DNA from: Firmicutes bacterium UBA5388
Lineage (GTDB): Bacteria; Bacillota; UBA4882; UBA10575
Length of the DNA: 49,139 nucleotides
Direction of reading: 5' to 3'
NCBI GenBank assembly: GCA_002409975.1
Contig: DHOO01000037.1
Coordinates: 1-49,139 of the forward strand
The notes under the pieces were generated by a model. The model was not told where the DNA came from. It did no database searches and saw only the letters and a program-made list of their open reading frames with translations. The translations under genes and the position numbers were made by a program. Shown in pieces: positions 42,649 through 49,139 of the stretch. Numbering within the stretch: position 1 is the first letter of the stretch; each line of letters opens with the position of its first letter.

Positions 42649-42764
42649 GCTTTTTGCGTTGTCTTTTGATTTAATTATCCCAATACAATATATTGGTAGC
42701 CTAATATAAGTCAAACACTATATATTGTATTGGAACCTTTTAAAAAGGATACAACGCAAAAAGC
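42649..42764 (-). repeat. type I palindromic repeat, copy C (inverted)
   Basis: 116 bp, inverted relative to copies A and B. Outer arms GCTTTTTGCGTTGT / ACAACGCAAAAAGC are perfect; inner stem CCAATACAATATAT / ATATATTGTATTGG. It lies downstream of the predicted mgtE promoter and would be transcribed in the mgtE leader. Confidence 0.9.
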
Positions 42765-42792
42765 TTTACTCAGAAATCTATTAACTCTTTCT

Positions 42793-42821
42793 ATTTTATC
42801 CAAATGCTTTTTCCCTGTCAA
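42793..42821 (-). promoter_or_regulatory. probable mgtE promoter
   Basis: On minus: TTGACA (42821-42816), 17 nt, TAAAAT (42798-42793). Transcripts would run through repeat C and the structured leader, a 5' UTR of about 365 nt. Confidence 0.65.
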
Positions 42822-42851
42822 TTGATGTTAAGTGGTTTTACAATTATTTTT

Positions 42852-42884
42852 TATAAAAAGAGATCTGAAATCAGATCCCTTTTA
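42852..42884 (-). terminator. terminator of hcp
   Basis: On minus: AAAGGGATCTGA / TCAGATCTCTTT stem, then TTTATAAAAAA. It lies about 80 bp after the hcp stop. Confidence 0.75.
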
Positions 42885-42961
42885 CCGTTTACCATTCTAA
42901 AATGTCAGCATCTTAGTGCTCGCCAACTTTCCACCTCTTCTTCCAGTAGCTGCTTCGCTCG

Positions 42962-44599
42962 TTAGCCTAAAATAGCCTTTAAATCTTCTTCTGGAGTTGT
43001 AGTTAGCATAATATTAAATTTTTCTTGCAAAATCATCAAAACTTCTGGTGTAATAAATGCTGGAAGTGTAGGTCCTAAGCGAATGTTTTTAATTCCTAGA
43101 TGTAACAGGGAAAGCAGAATTGCTACAGCTTTTTGTTCATACCAAGAGAGTACTAAAGAAAGAGGCAGATTATTGATCTCGGTATTAAAAGCCTCAGCCA
43201 AGGCTAAGGCGATTTGTACCGCTGAATAAGCATCATTGCACTGACCCACATCGAGTAATCTGGGCAGACCATTAATCTCGCCAAAATCGAGTTTGTTGAA
43301 ACGATATTTACCACAAGCTAAAGTTAGAATGACACAGTCTTTAGGTAGCGCCTGGGCAAGTTCGGTATAGTAATTCCGACCTACCTTTGAACCATCACAG
43401 CCGCCAATTAGGAAGAAATGACGGATCGCTTTTTCCTTAACTGCAGCCACTACTTGATCAGCAACATTTAAAACAGCATGATGGGCAAAGCCAACCATTA
43501 TTGTCTTTTCTGGCTCATCTGAAGAAAAACCTTCCTCTGCAAGAGCTGCTTCGATTACCGATGTAAAGTCTCGGTCGGCAATATGCTTAACTCCTGGCCA
43601 GGCGACAAGCCCACTGGTAAAGATCCGATTATTATAGCTCGGGGCTGGTTTTTGAATGCAATTAGTCGTCATCAGAATTGCTCCGGGAAAAGCAGCGAAT
43701 TCTCGGCGTTGATCTTGCCAGGCCCCTCCATAATTCCCTACCAGCTGTGGGTATTTCTTTAAAAGAGGGTAACCATGGGCTGGAAGCATCTCGCCATGCG
43801 TATAAACATTGACGCCTTGATCCTTGGTCTGTTTTAACAGTTCCTCCAGATCTTTCAAATCATGACCGGAGACTAAAATAGCTTTCCCTTTAACCGGAGT
43901 AATACGAACGGCAGTTGGAACCGGATGACCATATGTTCCGGTGTTAGCCCGATCCAACAACTCCATCGCTTTAATGTTTTTCTCTCCTACCCGTAAAGCC
44001 ATTGCCAACAGTTCGGAAGCTGTATAATTGTCTCGATTTAGAAAGTCAAGCGCCTCTTGAAAAAAGGCATATAAGGTCTCATCCTTAATACCCAATATCT
44101 GGGCATGATCCACATAAGCTGCCATTCCTTTTAAACCGTATAAAATTAACTCTTGAAGACCGGTAACATCTTCACCGTATTTTTTAGTCCTTTCTTTGAT
44201 CGAAATTAGCTCCGCTTCTGTTGCCAACTCCTCGAAATTTGGTTTCCAAACCGCTGCTCCAGTTAGTTCTTCAGGTATTTCTCCAGCCTTTGTTGCCGCT
44301 TTAATATACAAATCTTTAATTTTGGCCTTCAATTCCCTTGCTCGAACCAGAAGACTTTTTAAACGCTCTGGATCAAAATTAACATTTGTAACAGTGGTAA
44401 AAAGACCTTCAACGATAAAAACATCAATCTCCGGATCCCTAACCCCGAATTTCCTGGCCCGGTGGGCGTAAGCAGCAATTCCTTTTAACTCGTAAACTAA
44501 TAGATCCTGAAAAAGCGCAGTATTTTCATCTTTTCCACAAACACCTACTGCCGTACATCCCATTCCTTTGGCCGTCTGTTCGCATTGATAGCAAAACAT
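42962..44599 (-). CDS. hcp: hybrid-cluster protein (hydroxylamine reductase), class I
   Basis: Hcp (545 aa) carries a [4Fe-4S] and a hybrid Fe-S-O cluster. It reduces hydroxylamine in vitro and is considered mainly a nitric oxide reductase or S-nitrosylase in the cell. N-terminal cluster ligands are Cys3, Cys6, Cys15 and Cys21 (CX2CX8CX5C), the pattern of anaerobes. Hybrid-cluster regions include MTTNCIQKP, IGGCDGSKVGRNYY, ILTLACGKYRF and DVGQCNDAYSA. The true start is the second ATG (44599), since the SD GGGAGGA is too close to the first. It follows an Rrf2 regulator with three cysteines, so nitrosative-stress control is likely. A GATTATAATC palindrome overlaps a possible -10 at 44643-44652. 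Confidence 0.95.
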   Translation of the reverse strand: MFCYQCEQTAKGMGCTAVGVCGKDENTALFQDLLVYELKGIAAYAHRARKFGVRDPEIDVFIVEGLFTTVTNVNFDPERLKSLLVRARELKAKIKDLYIKAATKAGEIPEELTGAAVWKPNFEELATEAELISIKERTKKYGEDVTGLQELILYGLKGMAAYVDHAQILGIKDETLYAFFQEALDFLNRDNYTASELLAMALRVGEKNIKAMELLDRANTGTYGHPVPTAVRITPVKGKAILVSGHDLKDLEELLKQTKDQGVNVYTHGEMLPAHGYPLLKKYPQLVGNYGGAWQDQRREFAAFPGAILMTTNCIQKPAPSYNNRIFTSGLVAWPGVKHIADRDFTSVIEAALAEEGFSSDEPEKTIMVGFAHHAVLNVADQVVAAVKEKAIRHFFLIGGCDGSKVGRNYYTELAQALPKDCVILTLACGKYRFNKLDFGEINGLPRLLDVGQCNDAYSAVQIALALAEAFNTEINNLPLSLVLSWYEQKAVAILLSLLHLGIKNIRLGPTLPAFITPEVLMILQEKFNIMLTTTPEEDLKAILG

Positions 44600-44672
44600 G
44601 GACATTCCTCCCGTAAAAATTAATTTAAAAAGTTTCGTTAAGGATTATAATCTTTTTTCCTTTTCTTTACTA

Positions 44673-45107
44673 CTACAGAGGATATTGGGGTAATGAATTA
44701 ACAAAATCTGCTAACGACCGCTGTCTAAAATATGAGGTGAACTCTTCTTCCATCTTTTCCAAAAAACCTTCAAACAGGCACTGATTAAAGGGACACTTCT
44801 CCCGTTTCAACGGACATTTATTATCTTCTGTTTTTCCTTCTATACTCTGAAAAACCTCGAGTAGAGTTATTTCCTCCACAGGCTTAGCTAGGAAGTACCC
44901 TCCTTTCGGTCCCCGTTCGGAACAGACTAATCCTGTTTTCACTAACCTTTGAAAAACCTTGGCCAGATGAGCCTCGGAAGCGCCGGTTGCTTCGGCAATT
45001 GCCTTAGCGCTTAAAACCTGCTCTTCGCTTACTGCAATAAACGCCATCCCATGGAGCGCCAATGATGCCATCTCGGAAATATGAACTACTCCTGCCGTAC
45101 CAATCAC
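44673..45107 (-). CDS. Rrf2 family Fe-S regulator (NsrR/IscR-like)
   Basis: A 144-aa Rrf2-type winged-helix regulator. The HTH is SAKAIAEATGASEAHLAKVFQRL and the wing is GLVCSERGPKGGYFLAKP. Three cluster-ligand cysteines lie at 98, 105 and 110 (CX6CX4C), like those of NsrR and IscR. Its place directly before hcp favours an NsrR-type nitric oxide sensor. The start is uncertain: the family usually begins at the residue before HIS, where no standard start codon exists here; GTG 45107 directly abuts the SD GAGGAGG, so a rarer codon just downstream is possible. A palindrome over its -10 suggests autoregulation. Confidence 0.85.
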   Translation of the reverse strand: MIGTAGVVHISEMASLALHGMAFIAVSEEQVLSAKAIAEATGASEAHLAKVFQRLVKTGLVCSERGPKGGYFLAKPVEEITLLEVFQSIEGKTEDNKCPLKREKCPFNQCLFEGFLEKMEEEFTSYFRQRSLADFVNSLPQYPL

Positions 45108-45118
45108 CTCCTCTAATC

Positions 45119-45150
45119 GGTATTGTAATACCTAAATACCTATTTGTCAA
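45119..45150 (-). promoter_or_regulatory. promoter and probable Rrf2 operator
   Basis: On minus: TTGACA (45150-45145), 17 nt, TACAAT (45127-45122). Overlapping the -10 is a palindrome GGTATT-GT-AATACC (45119-45132), and a further AGGTATT lies in the spacer. Binding by the adjacent Rrf2 protein is inferred. Confidence 0.6.
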
Positions 45151-45258
45151 TAAGTTTTTTCCCTTATTGGAAAGTAAATGTTATTATCGTTGATTTATCT
45201 TTAATCTTTTTGGAGCAAAAAAAAGGTACAAAGTTTATAAAGTTAAATCAAAATCAGT

Positions 45259-45708
45259 TTATTCTACTCTTATGATAAAGGCCGTCTTATCTCCTCTCTT
45301 AAATCCTAGCTTTTCATAAAACTTTAAGGTGCTTTCCTCTTTTCTACTGGTCATCAGCATAATTTTATTACAATTCTTTTCTTTAGCGATGGTAATGGCT
45401 TTTTGCAAAACCGCCGTTCCATATCCTTTTTTTCTATATCGTTCATGGGTCACTACATTTTCAATTAAGGCAAATGGTCGAGCATTCCTTGTTAAATTCT
45501 TGATAATGATTAACATACATGAAGTTATTATCATCCCATCTTCTTCAATTCCTAAACAGAAATGATTAGGATTTTCCAATATTTCCTTCCATATTCCTTT
45601 AATTCTTTCATCAATTATCAATTCCGTATCATCTGGATTTAGATGTTTATTAAGGTGCAGCAGTTGATTAAGTTCATCACTTTTAATCTCTCTTACTTTC
45701 TCGATCAG
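45259..45708 (-). CDS. GNAT family N-acetyltransferase, possible CTG start
   Basis: A GNAT acetyltransferase. The acetyl-CoA loop is RYRKKGYGTAVLQKAI, followed by the C-terminal STLKFYEKLGFKR motif. The first standard start codon (TTG 45621) would remove the first strand and helix. The same frame stays open upstream and encodes IEKVREIKSDELNQLLHLNK, a normal GNAT N-terminus, beginning with CTG at 45708 and preceded by GAGGG 6 nt upstream. An out-of-frame ATG AGG GTT TAA precedes it. I therefore extend the gene to 45708 (149 aa) with a CTG start, or else the start codon has mutated. The substrate is unknown. Confidence 0.7.
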   Translation of the reverse strand: MIEKVREIKSDELNQLLHLNKHLNPDDTELIIDERIKGIWKEILENPNHFCLGIEEDGMIITSCMLIIIKNLTRNARPFALIENVVTHERYRKKGYGTAVLQKAITIAKEKNCNKIMLMTSRKEESTLKFYEKLGFKRGDKTAFIIRVE

Positions 45709-45860
45709 GTTAAACCCTCATTTCTAATTTATTTTTGTAGCTAACATGAACGATTACATAAATATTACTATATGTTGTTGCTTTTTTCTACTAATATTAC
45801 AAGTTGCCTAGTCTACATCGCTTCTATCAATCTATGGAATTTCATAATCCTAATATTTAA

Positions 45861-45924
45861 GACTTAACCACGAGCAAAAAGAGGAAAAAAGGTTACATCG
45901 AGCGACAAGCCCTCGAAGTGTTTT
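45861..45924 (-). repeat. inverted repeat copy 1 flanking metNIQ
   Basis: On minus it begins AAAACACTTCGAGGGCTTGT, matching the start of the sequence at 49065 except for one inserted G, and continues with a related T-rich stretch and GCTCGTGGTTAAG. In this 430-bp gap I also see a GGAATTG box near 45973 and the met terminator, but no gene. Confidence 0.55.
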
Positions 45925-46025
45925 TAAAATTGAATCAAATACAGACTTAAAGTAGTTTCAGTTCAAATTTTAAGGAATTGTCTACTCCATCGTTTGAAAA
46001 ATTAAGCAGCAGCTGCAAAGGCCTT

Positions 46026-46068
46026 AAAAAAAGAAGCTGTTAAATGCGGGTAAACGCACTCCAGCTTC
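46026..46068 (-). terminator. terminator of the metNIQ operon
   Basis: On minus: GAAGCTGGAGTGCG / CGCATTTAACAGCTTC stem followed by seven Ts, about 70 bp after the metQ stop. Confidence 0.85.
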
Positions 46069-46137
46069 ATCATTTGGGCCCTTAGTATATAAGATTTTCC
46101 TTCTGAAATCCAGATTCGTTAACTATTGCTTACACCC

Positions 46138-46938
46138 TTAAAAAGCAGGGACAATATCGCCCTGATAATTTTTCAAGAGATACTCTTTAACAATACTGCT
46201 GTTTAGTGCTTTAGCTAACTTTTGTAAGGCTGGATTGTTTTTATCTGCTTCTTTAACTGCTAAGACATTAGCATATGGAGACTCACTACCTTCGATAAAT
46301 AAGGCATCTCTAGTTGGCACTAAGTTGGCAGGAAGAGCGTAGTTAGTATTAATCACCGCCAGATCAACCTCGGCCAGTGTGCGCGGCAGTTGAGCGGCTT
46401 CTAATGGTTTAACCTGTAAGCCCTTGGGGTTCTTGGCAATATCTAATTCAGTGGCGGCAAGTCCAACACCTTTCCGGAGTTCAATCAGTTTCGCTTGCTG
46501 AAGTAATAAGAGAGCTCGCCCACAATTAGTTGGGTCATTCGGAATGACCACGACTGCTTTATCTCTTAATTGAGTTAAGGATGTAACCTTTTTTGAATAT
46601 ACCCCCATCGGTTCAATATGCACTTTAGCAATATAGGTAAGGTTTAGCCTATGATCTTTTGAAAATTGCTCTAAATAAGGAATGTGTTGGAAGAAGTTAG
46701 CATCCAGTTCTCCTTCAGCTAACGCCAGATTGGGCTGGACATAATCTTGAAATTCAATAATCTTTAGTTCAATTCCTTCTTTCGCTAAAAGGGGTTTAAT
46801 CTCTTCTAAGATGGCCGCATGCGGTGTGGGAGAAGCACCCACTTTCAAAACAGTAGGTGTTGCCGACAACAAAGATTGAAGCCCGAAAAAACCAGCTAAT
46901 AATAACAACCCGGTCGCTAAAAACCACTTTTTACTCAT
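46138..46938 (-). CDS. metQ: methionine ABC transporter substrate-binding protein, no lipobox
   Basis: MetQ/NlpA-family binding protein (266 aa) for D/L-methionine or related compounds. Family motifs are VGASPTPHAAILE, FQDYVQPNLALAEGELDANFFQHIPYL, the PNDPTNCGRALLLL pocket segment and INTNYALPANL. The N-terminus is unusual: after a basic start and hydrophobic LLLLAGFFGLQSLLSA there is no cysteine where MetQ proteins have LAGC. It is therefore either cleaved by signal peptidase I or kept as an uncleaved membrane anchor. ATG 46938 has TGGAGG 7 nt upstream. It is last in the metNIQ operon. Confidence 0.9.
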   Translation of the reverse strand: MSKKWFLATGLLLLAGFFGLQSLLSATPTVLKVGASPTPHAAILEEIKPLLAKEGIELKIIEFQDYVQPNLALAEGELDANFFQHIPYLEQFSKDHRLNLTYIAKVHIEPMGVYSKKVTSLTQLRDKAVVVIPNDPTNCGRALLLLQQAKLIELRKGVGLAATELDIAKNPKGLQVKPLEAAQLPRTLAEVDLAVINTNYALPANLVPTRDALFIEGSESPYANVLAVKEADKNNPALQKLAKALNSSIVKEYLLKNYQGDIVPAF

Positions 46939-46985
46939 GATTATCGCCTCCATATTTTTATCTCATGTTAACCTACGCTCATAAA

Positions 46986-47630
46986 CTATTTGCGGTTTAA
47001 CCGCTCCGACAGCCATCCTCCAAGGGATTGAAGTCCCTGCACCATTGCTACTAGCACTAAGACAGTAATAATCATAATATCGCCACGAAAGCGCTGGTAC
47101 CCATAACGAATGGCCAGGTCTCCCAAACCGCCACCACCTACTGCTCCCGCCATGGCCGAGTAACTAATCAGACTGACAGCCACCATTGTTACCCCTAAAA
47201 CCAGTCCGGGGACGGCTTCTGGAAGCAAAACCTTAGTAATAATCTGAACAGTAGTTGCCCCCATGGCTTGCGCCGCCTCAATAACACCCCAGTCTATTTC
47301 AAGCAGAGCCGATTCTACTACTCTAGCCATAAAAGGAATCGCGCTTACCGTCAGAGGCACGATAGCTCCGGCAGTTCCAATCGAGGTTCCGACCAGAAAT
47401 CGGGTCAAGGGGATAATCGCCACTAGGAGAATGATAAAAGGTAATGACCGCCCCACATTGATGATAACCGAGAGAACTCTATGAACTACCGTCAAGGGTT
47501 TAATATGGCGTGGGCCAGATATTACTAATAAGATTCCCAAAGGGATACCAAAAAAAGCAGCTAAGACTAATGAAATTCCAACCATATATAAGGTTTCCCC
47601 TAGCGCTTTAAACAGTAGGTTCCACACCAT
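46986..47630 (-). CDS. metI: methionine ABC transporter permease
   Basis: MetI (214 aa), the homodimeric permease of the methionine importer, with five membrane segments. The EAA loop, EAAQAMGATTVQIITKVLLPEA, contacts MetN. GTAGAIVPLTVSAIPFMARVVESAL and AMAGAVGGGGLGDLAIRYGYQRF are typical. ATG 47630 has GGAGG 6 nt upstream and lies within the end of metN (23 nt overlap), so the two are translationally coupled. Confidence 0.95.
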   Translation of the reverse strand: MVWNLLFKALGETLYMVGISLVLAAFFGIPLGILLVISGPRHIKPLTVVHRVLSVIINVGRSLPFIILLVAIIPLTRFLVGTSIGTAGAIVPLTVSAIPFMARVVESALLEIDWGVIEAAQAMGATTVQIITKVLLPEAVPGLVLGVTMVAVSLISYSAMAGAVGGGGLGDLAIRYGYQRFRGDIMIITVLVLVAMVQGLQSLGGWLSERLNRK

Positions 47631-48666
47631 TTAACACCTCCATCTTTAATCCTTGAGCAACGAGAAACCGCATTGCCTGTTCTACATTATTATTATGACC
47701 CATTAATTCAACAATGAGTGAACCAAAAGGCGTGTTTTTTATAAAGTCAAGGTTGGCATAAATGATATTAACGTCCACATCGAACTTACGGATCATCGAG
47801 GAGATAACTGGTTCCCCGGCTACATTGCCAATAAAAGAGATGCGGACCGTTTTCCCAATCCATCCCTGCTTATGCACAATCACTTTTCTTTCTTTAATCT
47901 CGGCAGGAACCTCCGTATGCAAAACACTTTTCATAAACCTTCGAGCGGTATGGGTCTGCGGATGAGCAAAAACATCAACTACCGGACCTTTTTCCACAAT
48001 CCGTCCATCTTCAATTACTGCCACCGTATCACAAATTTCCTTAATGACATTCATCTGATGGGTAATTAGCACAATCGTAAGGCCAAAACGGCGATTGACA
48101 TCTTGAAGGAGCCCTAAAATGGATTTAGTAGTCTCGGGATCAAGAGCAGAAGTAGCTTCATCACAAAGCAGAACTTCAGGATTATTCGCCAAAGCCCGAG
48201 CAATACCTACTCGTTGTTTTTGTCCCCCGCTTAATTGAGCGGGATAAGCAGTTATTTTATCAGAAAGACCGACTAAGTCAATTAAAGCTAAGACTTGTTT
48301 TTCGATCTCTGTTCTTTTAGCGCCGGCAATTTCTAAAGGAAAAGCAATATTTCCATAGACTGTGCGTGAAGAAAGTAGGTTAAAATGCTGAAAAATCATA
48401 CCAATCTTCCGCCGGGCCTGACGTAATTCTTTCCCCTTAAGTTTAGTAATATCCTGATTAGCAATATGGATAGCGCCTGATTGGGGTACTTCCAATTTAT
48501 TAATACATCGCACCAAAGTACTTTTTCCTGCTCCACTTAACCCGATAATCCCAAAAACTTCCCCCTTATTTACCGTTAAGCTAACATCATCTAAGGCCAC
48601 TACCCGATTATCCCCATGTCCATAAATCTTGGTAACGTTCTGTAATTCGATCATTACTGGGAGCAT
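47608..48666 (-). CDS. metN: methionine ABC transporter ATP-binding protein
   Basis: MetN (352 aa), the ATPase of the methionine importer. Walker A is GLSGAGKST, Q-loop FQHFNLLSSRTV, signature LSGGQKQRVGIARAL, Walker B VLLCDEATSALD and H-loop ITHQM. The C-terminal NIL domain (about 265-345, VRISFIGNVAGEPVISSMIRKFDVDVNIIYANLDFI) is the methionine-sensing domain that causes trans-inhibition. ATG 48666 is used because GAGGAGG lies 7 nt upstream. No S-box leader was found despite a leader of about 190 nt, so control may be by another route. Confidence 0.96.
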   Translation of the reverse strand: MLPVMIELQNVTKIYGHGDNRVVALDDVSLTVNKGEVFGIIGLSGAGKSTLVRCINKLEVPQSGAIHIANQDITKLKGKELRQARRKIGMIFQHFNLLSSRTVYGNIAFPLEIAGAKRTEIEKQVLALIDLVGLSDKITAYPAQLSGGQKQRVGIARALANNPEVLLCDEATSALDPETTKSILGLLQDVNRRFGLTIVLITHQMNVIKEICDTVAVIEDGRIVEKGPVVDVFAHPQTHTARRFMKSVLHTEVPAEIKERKVIVHKQGWIGKTVRISFIGNVAGEPVISSMIRKFDVDVNIIYANLDFIKNTPFGSLIVELMGHNNNVEQAMRFLVAQGLKMEVLNGVEPTV

Positions 48667-48864
48667 CCTTTGACCTCCTCTCCCCACGCCCGATGGCTCT
48701 TACTTTTCGCTCCTGAAATGCAGCTGGACTATTATTCATCACCTTTTGATATAAACGGAACTTAGCTTGATCTTGGTAACGTGTTTTTTTAAAGGAAAAT
48801 CATTTCATTCAAATACAAATTGTTTACTCATTATTATAAATATAAAACGGGCTAAGTTAGAGCT

Positions 48865-48894
48865 ATTTTACCTTATAGACCTCTTCACTGTCAA
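48865..48894 (-). promoter_or_regulatory. promoter of metNIQ
   Basis: On minus: TTGACA (48894-48889), 18 nt, TAAAAT (48870-48865), about 190 nt before metN. The leader has no recognised riboswitch. The 473-bp gap 48667-49139 otherwise holds only the repeat at its end. Confidence 0.65.
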
Positions 48895-49064
48895 CAAGAT
48901 CAGTTCTAAAACCACAAAATAGTCTTACCTTATAATTATACATCTTGTTTCTTACTCTTTATAAGGTTTAAAGAGCAAGTTAGTAACTCCCTTATTGATT
49001 TTGAATTCCATTTTATTATATGAAGATTGTATAATTACCTTAAACTTATATTTAACCAATCTAG

Positions 49065-49139
49065 AAAACACTTCGAGGCTTGTCAATCAACGTTAACTTT
49101 TATCTTGTTTTTTGCTTGGGCCAAGTGGTAGTTAACGTT
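49065..49139 (+). repeat. inverted repeat copy 2 with terminal palindrome, cut by window end
   Basis: Starts AAAACACTTCGAGGCTTGTC, the inverted partner of 45861-45924. It ends in a palindrome with arms AACGTTAACT (49089-49098) and AGTTAACGTT (49130-49139) and an inner CTTGGGCCAAG. It may continue beyond the window. Confidence 0.55.

Noticed and set aside
48667..48864. SAM (S-box) riboswitch or T-box expected before metNIQ
   Set aside because: The leader lacks the conserved S-box stretches and a T-box AGGGTGG element, and no terminator precedes metN.
1..49139. CRISPR arrays, tRNA, rRNA or intact insertion sequences
   Set aside because: No regularly spaced direct repeats, cloverleaf TPsiC-type sequences, rRNA stretches or transposase frames were seen in any gap.

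Overview
The window looks like chromosome of an anaerobic, spore-forming low-to-mid GC Bacillota (Clostridia-type). Support comes from a YpeB spore-germination protein, a HelD-type RNA polymerase recycling helicase, a class I hybrid-cluster protein with an Fe-S Rrf2 regulator, DUF1540, an argCJBDF cluster, Gram-positive style SD sequences (AAGGAGG) and several sigma-A promoters with 17-18 nt spacing. I see no rRNA, tRNA, CRISPR array, phage module or intact transposase. The species cannot be named from the sequence alone.

Layout. 1-4.1 kb: possible end of an unidentified gene, a Cof-type HAD phosphatase and an unknown protein on the minus strand, then helD on the plus strand. 4.1-8.7 kb: a DUF1015 protein, a minus-strand IMP dehydrogenase whose sequence is of the Tritrichomonas foetus type, and ypeB without its usual partner sleB. 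8.8-11.8 kb: two paralogous stand-alone CheY-like receivers separated by a 116-bp palindromic repeat, a YdcZ-type transporter, a ZIP metal transporter, a DUF1540 protein, and a broken VanY-like carboxypeptidase abutting a repeat. 11.9-22.3 kb: ilvD, a DUF2007 protein and a complete glutamate-to-arginine set (argC, J, B, D, F, G, H) behind a promoter whose -35 overlaps an ArgR-like operator; the carbamoyltransferase in argF position lacks canonical ornithine-site motifs. 22.7-26.5 kb: a consensus promoter drives an HTH-methyltransferase fusion followed by leuCDB. 27.1-31.1 kb: ftsE, ftsX, a CtpA-type protease and a YibQ-type deacetylase. 31.1-37.6 kb: LexA-like box, uvrB, uvrA and a stand-alone AICAR transformylase. 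37.7-42.4 kb: a YghO-like acyltransferase, a DUF819 membrane protein, a second HAD phosphatase and mgtE with a riboswitch-like leader. 42.9-45.7 kb: hcp, its probable NsrR-like regulator and a GNAT. 46.1-48.7 kb: the metNIQ methionine importer, whose MetQ lacks the lipobox cysteine.

The most unusual feature is a family of dispersed intergenic palindromes. Three near-identical 116-bp copies (9189, 40077 and, inverted, 42649), one 18-bp remnant (7158) and three relatives with a different outer arm (11722, 22271, 31219) share a conserved apical core, and single arms (GGAATTGC boxes) lie in many other gaps. They sit in 5' leaders and between regulatory sites and genes. A second, unrelated inverted repeat pair brackets metNIQ. 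Together with the mgtE leader these are the best candidates for something undescribed.
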